The notes under the pieces are model-generated. The model had not been told where the DNA came from, did not search any database, and was given only the letters and a program-made list of their open reading frames with translations. The position numbers and the translations under genes were made by a program. 64,000 bases of DNA from Nitrospirota bacterium (GTDB lineage: Bacteria; Nitrospinota_A; UBA7883), in assembly GCA_024275315.1 (NCBI GenBank), contig JAJRZK010000061.1, forward strand, positions 1 to 64,000. Direction: 5' to 3'. Positions 34,977 to 43,388 of the stretch are shown piece by piece (within the stretch, counting starts at the first letter, position 1; each line of letters begins with the position of its first letter).

Positions 34977-36092
34977 ATGATGGAATCGGCTCCGCCAAAC
35001 CCCCTGGGAACACTGATCCTGCTGGGACTGCTGATGTTTATAGTATATAGGATCCTCCTGTCCCTAAGCGCCCAGAACATGCCGAAAACCGGAGGTGGCT
35101 CTTCGGGAGCGAACATCTTTCATCTGTCGGACAAGCGCCAGAACCAGCCCCCGGCCCTGGCCAAACTTGTGCCATACACCGGGAACAAGGACCCTTTCGA
35201 TGGAAAATCCGAGGCGGTGGTGTCCCACAAGGTGTTAATCGAAAAAGGGGGGTTGGACAGGATCGGCGATTTCACTATTGAGGAGATGCCCGGGTTTGTT
35301 ATACGCGCTTTTACCCATCCGGAAAAATGCCTGGTGGGGGTTATATATAGAGACCCTATAGACCGGGTTTGGGTAAACCTGATCTCTGAATACAAGGATG
35401 GCCGCATCGTCACCTTAAGCTCCGCCGAGCGTGGAGCCGTGTCCACTTCCAGGCCCAGCGGGATGCCTCTGTTCAACTACCCCGGCCTCGATACCGAGCA
35501 ACTGTTGCGCAGACATAAACTCGATACCCGCGGTGTTAAGCTTATGCCAGCTTTGGCGCCAGAGGATTTTCCCGGGTTTTTCGCCAGGAACTACGCGAAA
35601 CTGCGCGCACATGTTTATGAAAAAGAGCAACAAAACGCCGACGAAACCAGGGGGGCCACCGTCGTGGACGATGCCACAGCTATCGAACCCATGGCGGATA
35701 ACGTCGATATCAATACTGTGGTGGACGATGATATCGGCCCTACAAAGGCCGATTTGCGTAACTGGTTAAACAGGATATACGAAACTGTAAATGTGCCGAA
35801 AGAAAACCGCGCCCAGTTTCAAAAGGGGCTGGTTTGGATCATGGACAATTCCGACGTTTATTCGATAAGCCAGACCATATCGGAATATTCCGGCGTTACG
35901 ATCGAGCAGGTGGAGCAGGGACGGCTTGTGATAAGAACCGAATCGGGCGCCGAGGACATCATCGACCCTGGCGACCTGAAGGGACCTGCTCTGTTTGACA
36001 AGATCAACTCCAGCATCCCGGAAAGCAGGAGATTTTACCGTGTTCCCGTCAATCTAAAGGGGGTCTCTTTCTACAGCAAAACAGCCATCTAG
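34977..36092 (+). CDS. Membrane-anchored protein of unknown function
   Basis: 371 residues. One hydrophobic segment (about 9-30) followed by a large soluble part. The central section contains a beta-rich region (VLIEKGGLDRIGDFTIEEM to LVGVIYRDP) and the end an alpha/beta region. No family is recognised. It begins 26 bp after lon and may be co-transcribed with it; the orientation (one N-terminal anchor) would allow a periplasmic or cytoplasmic body. Confidence 0.7.
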   Translation: MMESAPPNPLGTLILLGLLMFIVYRILLSLSAQNMPKTGGGSSGANIFHLSDKRQNQPPALAKLVPYTGNKDPFDGKSEAVVSHKVLIEKGGLDRIGDFTIEEMPGFVIRAFTHPEKCLVGVIYRDPIDRVWVNLISEYKDGRIVTLSSAERGAVSTSRPSGMPLFNYPGLDTEQLLRRHKLDTRGVKLMPALAPEDFPGFFARNYAKLRAHVYEKEQQNADETRGATVVDDATAIEPMADNVDINTVVDDDIGPTKADLRNWLNRIYETVNVPKENRAQFQKGLVWIMDNSDVYSISQTISEYSGVTIEQVEQGRLVIRTESGAEDIIDPGDLKGPALFDKINSSIPESRRFYRVPVNLKGVSFYSKTAI

Positions 36093-36241
36093 CCGCTTTC
36101 CCGGCTATACCGGCGCCATGGTCGGGAAACTGGAAACCTCTACTGGCTTCACCGCCTTCCTGTTTGATCCGCAAAATCACATCAGGGTAGGAATCGTCCA
36201 TTTTTTAACTAGCGCCCATATTTGGATTACATTCAATCTGT

Positions 36242-36271
36242 TTGAAAAAATTACATCAACTTAGCTAATAT
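36242..36271 (+). promoter_or_regulatory. Probable sigma-70 promoter of the haem-c sensor gene
   Basis: TTGAAA (36242-36247), an 18-nt spacer and TAATAT (36266-36271) in an AT-rich stretch, start expected near 36278, about 88 nt before the ATG. The remainder of the 273-bp gap holds no gene that I can support. Confidence 0.45.
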
Positions 36272-36365
36272 TGGTATCATTAAAAACATGTGTATGTGAC
36301 GGGGGTTCCGGGTCCAAATGATGAAGTTTATATTTTATCATCTGCGTTATCTGTCAGGGATGTAA

Positions 36366-37796
36366 ATGAAACTCCAGACGAGGATGATCATCATTGTCAC
36401 GGTTTTTGGTTTGGCCGTTATCATCCTGACAAACATTGCGCTTTACCAGTTCATGAAAGCCAAGGATCATCAACAAATCCTCAAAAACGCCCGCAACACC
36501 TCTCGTCTGATCAAAACCGGTTTGTTAAACACAATGATCCAGTCTGGTGATTATGGTGAAATCAATGACGTGATAAAGGACATGCAAAACGATCTTGATT
36601 TTGAATTCCGAATGATCAGGAGCAAGCATGTCATCAAGCAACATGGGGTAAGGAGAGGTGAGGTCCCGAAAGATTCGCTGGAGAAAAAGGCCCTTGAAAC
36701 CGGCGAAGTAATAGAAAGTTTGGATGATGAATCGACCTTGAGAATCATTTATCCCTTCATAACCGACAACCGTTGCGGGGAATGCCATCTGGGCATGGAC
36801 GATAAGCCTGTTCCCGTCGGCGTCGTCAACGGAGCGGCGGTCATCAGATTCGACCTTTCGGAACAGCAGAGGGAGACAACCTCCATTATTCGCTCGGTTC
36901 TAGCCGGGATGACAGGTGTCGGGATTTTGTTTCTGGCGGCTTTTTTAGTCACTATCAATAACGCCGTAACTACCCCCATACGTCGGATCGCTCACTCTTT
37001 CACCAAAATCCAAAACGAGGAATATGACATTTATCTGCCCAAGTGCAACACGGTGGAGATAGAAATCGTCGCCAGCGAAGTGCGGAAGACCGCGAAACTG
37101 CTGGAAGAAAGGATGAAAGAGAGGGACCTAGAGCTTGAGAAAGAAAAAAATCGAAGCAAGGAGATGGAGAGTTTCGTAAAGTCCCGCGCGGCCGCCCTCG
37201 GGCTCAAAACCGATATGGATGTCAGGGATATTATCGGCCGCCTGTCCCACGCGGTGGACGAGGCTCAAAAAAGCAAGCTGTTGTCCCTTGCGTTCGAGTA
37301 TGTGGATCATAAAAACAGCCGGATGATTATACCGAGCAACCCCGGCCTTATTCCAGTGGTTTCAGCCTATTTCTCCAGCCTGGTCGAATCCAACCTGACC
37401 GAGGCGAAAAGAAGCACCCTGGAGCTTGTGCTGGACGAAGCGCTGGCCAACTCCATATTCCACGGAAATCTGGAAGTTTCGTCCGAAATGAAAATCAATG
37501 ATTTTGACGGTTTTTACGAGCTGGCCAGTCAAAGGCAAAATGAGGATCAGTTCAAGAGCCGTAAGGTCCTGATCGACTATGAGTATGACCAGCGCAGGTT
37601 AAAGATTATTATCACCGACGAAGGCAAGGGGTTTGACTGGCGTAAATGGGTTGCTGTAACACCGGAGGACTTCGAGCTTCCTCACGGCAGAGGGATCAAG
37701 ATTATGCGCGCTTTCGCGTCCAACCTCCAGTTCAATGAAATGGGGAACCAGATAATTCTGGAGTTTGATTTCGAAAAATCCAATAGCAAGGTCTAA
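36366..37796 (+). CDS. Haem-c-type membrane sensor with RsbW-like ATPase output
   Basis: 476 residues. TM1 about 7-27; a periplasmic domain 31-177 of the DUF3365/Tll0287-like type, with a c-type haem motif C137-G-E-C140-H141; TM2 about 178-198; HAMP about 199-250; a coiled coil about 240-270; then a C-terminal HATPase at about 340-470 with the N box E358 and N362 (LDEALANSIFHGN), DEGKGFDW (418-425) and GRGIKIM (441-447). There is no H-box/dimerisation domain. The ATPase resembles the anti-sigma/serine kinase RsbW group rather than histidine kinases. The likely model is that haem redox or gas state is converted into anti-sigma-like kinase activity. The convergent chelatase gene overlaps its last four bases. 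Confidence 0.82.
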   Translation: MKLQTRMIIIVTVFGLAVIILTNIALYQFMKAKDHQQILKNARNTSRLIKTGLLNTMIQSGDYGEINDVIKDMQNDLDFEFRMIRSKHVIKQHGVRRGEVPKDSLEKKALETGEVIESLDDESTLRIIYPFITDNRCGECHLGMDDKPVPVGVVNGAAVIRFDLSEQQRETTSIIRSVLAGMTGVGILFLAAFLVTINNAVTTPIRRIAHSFTKIQNEEYDIYLPKCNTVEIEIVASEVRKTAKLLEERMKERDLELEKEKNRSKEMESFVKSRAAALGLKTDMDVRDIIGRLSHAVDEAQKSKLLSLAFEYVDHKNSRMIIPSNPGLIPVVSAYFSSLVESNLTEAKRSTLELVLDEALANSIFHGNLEVSSEMKINDFDGFYELASQRQNEDQFKSRKVLIDYEYDQRRLKIIITDEGKGFDWRKWVAVTPEDFELPHGRGIKIMRAFASNLQFNEMGNQIILEFDFEKSNSKV

Positions 37797-38185
37797 CCGC
37801 CCTGATAGCTCTGAAGTTTGTCTGCGAGGGTCCGGGATATTTTGTCGATGATCTCCTCCCACTTTCCCAGAACGTCAGTCCATGTAAACCTTACACCCGG
37901 AAATTCTGTTTCAAGAGTTTTGGCGATCTCGGGGAAATCTTTTTCTGAATGCTTTCCGGCCGCCAGAAACATCGGAACCACAATTACGTTCGTGATATCC
38001 TGCGAAACCATGCCCTCCACCACCTCCCGGATTTGAGGACGTGTACCCTTGAGAAAGGCGGCCCTGACGCATGAATCATCCACCAACGACCTCACCCTGC
38101 TTTCAATCGCCATGATCGATGTTTTCCAGCCGGGGTCCGGACTGCCATGCGCAAACAGTATCAGGCCATTTTTATACCCGCTCAT
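37793..38185 (-). CDS. CbiX/SirB-type sirohydrochlorin chelatase-like protein
   Basis: 130 residues, a single-domain small CbiX-type enzyme. LILFAHGSPDPGW carries the conserved catalytic His, and FLKGTRPQIREVVEGM and VVPMFLAAGKHSEKD supply the second His region. Members insert Co2+ or Fe2+ into sirohydrochlorin for B12 or sirohaem. Metal and substrate cannot be told apart from the sequence. It overlaps the end of the haem-c sensor gene by four bases. Confidence 0.85.
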   Translation of the reverse strand: MSGYKNGLILFAHGSPDPGWKTSIMAIESRVRSLVDDSCVRAAFLKGTRPQIREVVEGMVSQDITNVIVVPMFLAAGKHSEKDFPEIAKTLETEFPGVRFTWTDVLGKWEEIIDKISRTLADKLQSYQGG

Positions 38186-38242
38186 GGCGACAAAACCGCT
38201 CCATCAGGATAACAGGCGGCCCGGAATATATCGCAAACCCTG

Positions 38243-38716
38243 TCAAATATCGATAACGTCATCGTCGTCGTGTCCGGAGGTCGATGAATGTTCGGATTTT
38301 GTAGTGACGCGGGAGTAGCCAACCCCGCTCGCACCGGAGGAAAACGTCATCACCCGGAACCGGGATTTCAGGCTCCGCTTCAGCCATTCCCTGATAATCC
38401 TCCTGGAGTATGGTATGACGACCGTGAACCCGACGGCGTCTGTCATCACCCCCGGCGTCACCAGCAACACACCCCCAACCACAACGAGCAGGCCGTCTAT
38501 CAAGGGGTCTGTGGGCAGTTGTCCCGATGACACTGTCTGGTTATACTCGCGTATGACCCGCAACCCCTCCCCCCGAGCCAGCAGAGCCCCGAGCGCCCCT
38601 GTAAAAATCACCAGGCTGAACGTGGGGGCGAACCCTATCAACTCGCCAAGCTTGATCAACAGCGCAAGCTCCGCCAGGGGAACGATGGTAAAAAGAAGGA
38701 ACAGTTTAAACAGCAT
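38243..38716 (-). CDS. fxsA: FxsA family membrane protein
   Basis: 157 residues. Typical FxsA pattern: LFTIVPLAELALLIKLG (TM1), TFSLVIFTGALGALLAR (TM2), then DGLLVVVGGVLLVTPGVMTDAVG (TM3) and a basic tail (RRIIREWLKRSLKSR). In E. coli FxsA overproduction relieves exclusion of T7 from F+ cells by binding PifA; its native role is unknown. The C-terminus ends in acidic DDDDVIDI. Confidence 0.9.
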   Translation of the reverse strand: MLFKLFLLFTIVPLAELALLIKLGELIGFAPTFSLVIFTGALGALLARGEGLRVIREYNQTVSSGQLPTDPLIDGLLVVVGGVLLVTPGVMTDAVGFTVVIPYSRRIIREWLKRSLKSRFRVMTFSSGASGVGYSRVTTKSEHSSTSGHDDDDVIDI

Positions 38717-38805
38717 CAGAACCTGAGATATGATTTGCGCACGGAAAATCAGTTGGACATTTTCAGGCGACCGACAGGGCCAGGCCCAAAAATGAAAGCG
38801 TGAAA

Positions 38806-39153
38806 CTATTCACACGCCTCTCTTTCTCTTTCATCCATCCGGGCGAAGGCCTCTTCAATTTCTTGCACCTTTTCCCAGTCTTTCGCGTTTTTTGCGTTCT
38901 TGAGCCTCTGATGCATCAGAACCCTGGAGTCGCCAGATGTTTTTGCCCTGTCGCACCCGGCCTTCTCCGGAAAACCTCCGGTGTCAAATTCGTCATAAGA
39001 CTCGTCAGAATCCCCGCTGATGGACGAGGGCAACAAGGTCTCTTCAAGAGCGTTGATAAAAGGTATGTTCAACTCTCCATAATGGTTCACCACCATGGCA
39101 ATGGTCACTCCAAAGATGGTGTATAAAATCACATCCTTGATACCTATCCGCAT
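38806..39153 (-). CDS. Small membrane-anchored protein, unknown
   Basis: 115 residues. One hydrophobic segment near 8-22, a Ser/Asp/Glu-rich middle and a charged C-terminal helix with a coiled-coil look (RLKNAKNAKDWEKVQEIEEA). No family is recognised. It lies between thiE and fxsA on the minus strand, probably in the same transcript. Confidence 0.6.
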   Translation of the reverse strand: MRIGIKDVILYTIFGVTIAMVVNHYGELNIPFINALEETLLPSSISGDSDESYDEFDTGGFPEKAGCDRAKTSGDSRVLMHQRLKNAKNAKDWEKVQEIEEAFARMDEREREACE

Positions 39154-39204
39154 TTTGCCGATTCACCTATACATTTGGCCCAAACGCCTGACTCTTATAC
39201 ATTC

Positions 39205-39867
39205 TCATAAAGTATCACGAGCCCCGCTGTTTCGCAAACGGCCATTATTGATTGCTGTCACCATTTTTCTGGTGGCCGAGGCTACGTCCGCTTCTCCAAA
39301 CAGGGCGGTTATCATGCCGATATGTCGCACCCCCGTTGACAATACGTCACCCAAATTGCCCTCCAGCACACCTCCCATGACAGTCACCGGTATCGACACC
39401 GCCTCTAAAACCTCCCTGACCGGCCCAAGCCCTATGGCGTTGGCGTCTGGTTTTGTGGGTGTCTTGAACAGGGGGCCTATGTTGACATAGGAAGCCCCCT
39501 GGCCCTGCGCTTCGACGGCCTGTTCCACGGTGTGCGACGACGCTCCTATGATCGCGTTCGGGCCGAGTATCCTTCGAGCTTCCGCCACTGGCAGGTCGTC
39601 CCTGCCCAGGTGGACCCCGTCCGCTCCGGAAACAAAGGCGATGTCCGGCCTGTCGTTTACTATCAGGATCATGCCGTGTTTGTCTGTCACGCTCCGGTAT
39701 AACCTGGCCAACTCCAGCAGGGATCGGTCGGACATGCTTTTTTCTCTTAGCTGAACAATTTTGGCCCCACCTGCGGCAAGTTGCGCGATTATCATCTCAT
39801 CGGTCCTGGTCCCGAACAGGGCCCGCCCGGTGACCGGATAAATATCTATATCGTCGAATTCAGGCAT
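39205..39867 (-). CDS. thiE: Thiamine-phosphate synthase
   Basis: 220 residues, TIM barrel. VQLREKSMSDRSLLELARLYR, LIVNDRPDIAFVSGADGVHLG and VNIGPLFKTPTKPDA match the HMP-PP and thiazole-phosphate sites; VMGGVLEGNLGDVLSTGV closes the phosphate loop. It joins the pyrimidine and thiazole halves of thiamine phosphate. It is the 3' member of a thiG-thiH-thiS-thiE block; the last phosphorylation is by ThiL at 13 kb. Confidence 0.95.
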   Translation of the reverse strand: MPEFDDIDIYPVTGRALFGTRTDEMIIAQLAAGGAKIVQLREKSMSDRSLLELARLYRSVTDKHGMILIVNDRPDIAFVSGADGVHLGRDDLPVAEARRILGPNAIIGASSHTVEQAVEAQGQGASYVNIGPLFKTPTKPDANAIGLGPVREVLEAVSIPVTVMGGVLEGNLGDVLSTGVRHIGMITALFGEADVASATRKMVTAINNGRLRNSGARDTL

Positions 39868-39884
39868 GAGAAAAGGATATCCAT

Positions 39885-40082
39885 CTAACCGCCGCCCATC
39901 ATCCCGAATATTTCCACAACATCATCCGGGCGAAGAATCACCTGCGCGATATGATCCTTCTTGATTATCTTTTCGTTCACCTGGGCGGCTACAGGCCCGT
40001 CGATCTTCAGCCTGTCGATCAGGCCGCCAAGGACCTCGTTGTCCCGTATTTCAGTCGATTTGCCGTTAAGGATTATTTTCAT
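39885..40082 (-). CDS. thiS: Sulfur carrier protein ThiS
   Basis: 65 residues, ubiquitin-like, ending in the Gly-Gly(-Gly) needed for adenylation and thiocarboxylation. ILNGKSTEIRDNEVLGGLI and DDVVEIFGMMGGG are characteristic. It donates sulfur to ThiG for thiazole formation. It sits between thiH and thiE with tight spacing. No thiF is next to it. Confidence 0.95.
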   Translation of the reverse strand: MKIILNGKSTEIRDNEVLGGLIDRLKIDGPVAAQVNEKIIKKDHIAQVILRPDDVVEIFGMMGGG

Positions 40083-40098
40083 AACCAGCCCCTGTTTG

Positions 40099-41247
40099 TC
40101 AGCCCACAGGTTTCAGGTTCACGTCCCAATCTTTCCATACCCATTCCAGGCCTTTTTGCCGTATGGCCTCCGTAACCTCCGCCGGCGACCTGTTGTCCAC
40201 CACCGGGAACTGCTCACCGGCGGCGTCTTCGCTGGTTTCAGTATACCCCCCCGGGTGTGTTTTGGAACCTGCGCTCACCTGGTTTATCCCAACGCCGAAC
40301 AGCCGGTCACGAAGGCCGGGGGACTCCCTGGTGGACAGGGTCAGGATGATATCCGGAAACGCAAGCCGCATGGCCATTGTCAGCCTGGCAAGTTGCGTGT
40401 CCGATACGCGATTTTCCATGTAGCCACCTCCGGGCCAGGAATGAATCCTCGGGACGCTGACCGACACCATGGTCTGCCAATACCTGTTCTGCATATATTT
40501 GACATGGCTCGCAAGGGCCAGAGCGTCCCGTGTAAAATCACCCAATCCAAGCAAAACACCCAGCCCCACGTTGCGTATCCCGGCCTGCGCCACTCTGTCC
40601 GCCGTGTCCAGCCGCCGGTCATAATCATGTTTCGGCCCGGTCGGGTGGACGCGATGATAGATTTCACGGTCATAGGTCTCCTGGTATACGGTGACAGAAT
40701 CGAGTCCAGCCTCGCCTAATCTCCTGTATTGGTCGACGGACATGGTCTGCGCCTCCAGACCGACAAATACAAAGCCGAGTTTTTTCATCTGTGTTATGCA
40801 ATCAGATATATAGGAAACAGATATATGTTTCGGATCCTCTCCCGCCACCAGCAACACCGATTTGTACCCGTCCTCCAAAAGCCGGGCGCCCTCCCTTGCC
40901 ACCTGGTCATGAGACAGGGTTTTGCGGGTTATGGAGTTGCCCCTGCCGAACCAGCAATAGGAGCAGTTGTTGACACAATAATTGGATATGTACAAAGGAA
41001 TATAAAGGTTTACCGTATGTCCGAACCTCTGGGCGGTAAGGTCGTGCGCCGCTTTTTCAATCCGCCCGGCAATTTTGTCCGCCTCGGGGGAGATCAGGGC
41101 GGCGAACCCGGCCGATGACACCGGAATCTTCTCCAGCGCGCTCCGGACATCGCGCAAAGTAGCGTTAAAAACAGCCTCCACGGCCCTGTCAAGCGGCTCC
41201 CCCTGGATTTTCGGAGCCATTTCGGAAAAACAACCTGATCGAAGCAT
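40099..41247 (-). CDS. thiH: 2-iminoacetate synthase ThiH (radical SAM)
   Basis: 382 residues. The radical SAM cluster motif CVNNCSYCWFGRGN lies near residue 110 and is the C-x3-C-x2-C loop; ThiH-type later motifs are LVAGEDPKHI and IGLGVLLGLGDFTRDALAL-like (NVGLGVLLGLGDF). It cleaves tyrosine to dehydroglycine for the thiazole ring. Choosing ThiH over the glycine oxidase route fits anaerobic or microaerobic life. Confidence 0.95.
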   Translation of the reverse strand: MLRSGCFSEMAPKIQGEPLDRAVEAVFNATLRDVRSALEKIPVSSAGFAALISPEADKIAGRIEKAAHDLTAQRFGHTVNLYIPLYISNYCVNNCSYCWFGRGNSITRKTLSHDQVAREGARLLEDGYKSVLLVAGEDPKHISVSYISDCITQMKKLGFVFVGLEAQTMSVDQYRRLGEAGLDSVTVYQETYDREIYHRVHPTGPKHDYDRRLDTADRVAQAGIRNVGLGVLLGLGDFTRDALALASHVKYMQNRYWQTMVSVSVPRIHSWPGGGYMENRVSDTQLARLTMAMRLAFPDIILTLSTRESPGLRDRLFGVGINQVSAGSKTHPGGYTETSEDAAGEQFPVVDNRSPAEVTEAIRQKGLEWVWKDWDVNLKPVG

Positions 41248-41255
41248 GGTTTATG

Positions 41256-42056
41256 TTACCAGGGCAGCCCTGCGACAGGGCTGGAAGCCTGCGCGGTGGC
41301 CAACGGTTTTCCCAACCCCGCCAGGTACGCCTCCCTGCCAGCTTCCACACCCTTTCTGAACGCGGCCCCCATAGCGGCGGTGTCGTCCGCCACGGCCAGA
41401 GCGGTGTTGACCAAAACAGCGTCCGCGCCCATCTCCATGGCCTCCGCCGCATGGGACGGGGCGCCAAGACCCGCGTCCACAATAACAGGGACCGTGGCCT
41501 GTTCGATTATTATGGCTATGCTGTCTCTGGTTTTAATCCCCCGATTACTGCCGATGGGAGAACCGAGAGGCATCACCGTCACCGATCCGATATCCGCCAG
41601 ACGCCTGGCCAGCACAGGGTCGGCGGGGATATAGGGAAGCACCTTGAACCCATCTTTTACGAGGATTTCGGCCGCCTTGAAAGTCTCCACCGGATCGGGC
41701 AGAAGATACCTGGGATCGGGGGTGACCTCGAGCTTCACCCAATCGGAGACACCCGATTCCCGCGCCAGCGTGGCCAGGTTGACAGCCTCTCCGGCGTTTC
41801 TCGCGCCGGACGTGTTCGGCAATATCAGATACTTGTCCGGATCGACAAACTTGAGAATGTGGTCTTCCGGGTTGTCCAGATCCACCCGGCGAAGGCTGAC
41901 GGTTACAATCTGGGCTCCGGAAGATTCGAGAGACTGCGTCATCTCCAAACCGGAACGGAACTTCCCCGTGCCCGCCAGCAGGCGGGATCGAAAGCTTCGA
42001 CCTGCGATTATCAGCGGGTCGGTGACAGGGTCGGAATTGTTCGGAACCATATTCAC
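41256..42056 (-). CDS. thiG: Thiazole synthase ThiG
   Basis: 266 residues, TIM barrel. [15 protein letters not shown] and [11 protein letters not shown] near the N-terminus, [15 protein letters not shown] with the Schiff-base Lys region, [30 protein letters not shown] and AVLVNTA. It condenses dehydroglycine, deoxyxylulose phosphate and ThiS-COSH. It is the promoter-proximal gene of the block; the 84-bp gap to the upstream gene is too short for a full TPP riboswitch, and none is visible. Confidence 0.96.
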   Translation of the reverse strand: MNMVPNNSDPVTDPLIIAGRSFRSRLLAGTGKFRSGLEMTQSLESSGAQIVTVSLRRVDLDNPEDHILKFVDPDKYLILPNTSGARNAGEAVNLATLARESGVSDWVKLEVTPDPRYLLPDPVETFKAAEILVKDGFKVLPYIPADPVLARRLADIGSVTVMPLGSPIGSNRGIKTRDSIAIIIEQATVPVIVDAGLGAPSHAAEAMEMGADAVLVNTALAVADDTAAMGAAFRKGVEAGREAYLAGLGKPLATAQASSPVAGLPW

Positions 42057-42140
42057 AATATACCACAGGGCATTTGCAAGATTCAGCGAAAGAACGGCGA
42101 AACTGGAGGATATGGTCGATACGGCGAATTTGACGGCGCG

Positions 42141-43181
42141 CTACACAGTCACATCGACAGGCTTTTCTCCCGGCGCGTCGGATGGGGTGTTTTCAGATTG
42201 CTGGCCATACACAAAGCTTACGCTGATGGAGGTGGCCTGTTCGAAATGGTACACGCTCCGGCTGTCGATCTTTTGGAGTTGATCCATGGCGCTGGCGCCC
42301 TGCTCCGTTGCCCCGGTTCCGGGTGCGTCCTGGGATTTTATGACCTCCGATCCATGTTTATCCTCGCCCCTTAACGCTTCAAAAAGCTGGGCCCTTTCCT
42401 GTTTCAAATATTCGAGAAGTTTCAGAACCCCCGATCGCTCGCCGTCGCTGAACAGGTCTTCAGACAGCTTCGCCATAAGCTCATCCAGATATTTTCGCAG
42501 GTTCTCGGGTAATTTCTCTTTCGCGTTATCCAGCAGGCCAGGGATTCCAAGCCCCAAATCCTCACCTTTGCCCAGGGGATGGGAATCGTAATAGTCCACA
42601 CGCTGTTTTACGCTGTTCAGAAAGCTGTCTACCTGGCTTGAAAAGAAGTTGGCGGCGTAATCCAGACCGTCCGGTCCCATACCGAGCGCTTTTTCTATCT
42701 CGTTGAACAGCTCATCGGTGGCCTTTACAAACTCCTCGAAATCCGATTGTTTCAGGTTCAAAAGGTCCCGGGCGGTGGCGGCCCATTCGCTGAACACGAC
42801 CGGATCGAGCTGGCTCATTTTTTCCGCCGCGCCGTCGAACTTGCCCAGAAAGGAAAAATCGAGGCTCAACCCGGCTTCGAACCTGCGGTACAACTCCCGG
42901 CTGATCGACTGTGTCCCGTCCGGAGTCCGTTTCGTATATTCCGTTTTCATATATTCAGCCTGGCTGTAATAGAGGTCCAGCGAGACGTTTCCAAAAATGA
43001 CCCCCGTCGACGGCTTGTATGTATCACCCTGGCCAGCGGCGCTATCTGGAGGCAGGGTGTTTGCCGCGCCATCGGGCAACCCGTCGCTATCGTCACGGGA
43101 GGACAAAGGACCGCCCGGATATGGTGTCTGGGCAAGAGGAAGATAAGGTTGATACAGGTTGTTGCCGGCCGCCGGATCCAT
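42141..43181 (-). CDS. Protein of unknown function, possibly DUF5610-like
   Basis: 346 residues, no signal peptide or membrane segment. A low-complexity N-terminus (many P, D, S, G, about 1-55) precedes a helical domain of about 230 residues (KRTPDGTQSISRELYRRFE, LSLDFSFLGKFD, AATARDLLN) and a short tail containing SISVSFVYGQ. It weakly resembles DUF5610 proteins, but the call is tentative. The N-terminal coding stretch at 43054-43113 has a near copy in the intergenic DNA upstream of the gene. RBS GAAAGGGGAA lies before the ATG. Confidence 0.6.
   Translation of the reverse strand: MDPAAGNNLYQPYLPLAQTPYPGGPLSSRDDSDGLPDGAANTLPPDSAAGQGDTYKPSTGVIFGNVSLDLYYSQAEYMKTEYTKRTPDGTQSISRELYRRFEAGLSLDFSFLGKFDGAAEKMSQLDPVVFSEWAATARDLLNLKQSDFEEFVKATDELFNEIEKALGMGPDGLDYAANFFSSQVDSFLNSVKQRVDYYDSHPLGKGEDLGLGIPGLLDNAKEKLPENLRKYLDELMAKLSEDLFSDGERSGVLKLLEYLKQERAQLFEALRGEDKHGSEVIKSQDAPGTGATEQGASAMDQLQKIDSRSVYHFEQATSISVSFVYGQQSENTPSDAPGEKPVDVTV
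43054..43113. repeat. Copy A of a 60-bp direct repeat (inside the 346-residue gene)
   Basis: 60 bp identical to 43272-43331, starting AGGGTGTTTGCCGCG. The match continues with mismatches for about 20 bp on the right-hand side. The offset is 218 bp. In the gene it encodes about residues 23-43 (the DSDGLPDGAANTL region). Confidence 0.85.
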
Positions 43182-43271
43182 AGAGTTTTCCCCTTTCGTA
43201 TGCCTACCATTTCGGATTTTGGGGAAAATTACTTTAGCGAAAAATGGAAGTATTACGGCGCCAGCATACAG

Positions 43272-43331
43272 AGGGTGTTTGCCGCGCCATCGGGCAACCC
43301 GTCGCTATCGTCACGGGAGGACAAAGGACCG
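43272..43331. repeat. Copy B of the 60-bp direct repeat (intergenic)
   Basis: Identical to 43054-43113 over 60 bp. It lies in the 207-bp gap between the subtilase stop and the upstream side of the 346-residue gene. It has no start codon in a useful context, so it is a gene fragment and not a functional copy. The rest of the gap, 43182-43271, holds the gene's leader. Confidence 0.85.
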
Positions 43332-43388
43332 ACCCGATATGGCGGCTGGTCAAAATCCGTGACGATTCAAGGGAGACTCTAAAACTGT

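Noticed and set aside
36290-36550. Plus-strand frame overlapping the start of the haem-c sensor
   Set aside because: It is an out-of-frame reading with no membrane helix; the true frame has TM1 directly after its ATG.
42057-42140. TPP riboswitch before thiG
   Set aside because: The gap is 84 bp and lacks the conserved core sequences.
43182-43271. Sigma-28-like promoter for the 346-residue gene
   Set aside because: TAAAG is followed by a weak CCGA at an imperfect distance; this is too little to call.
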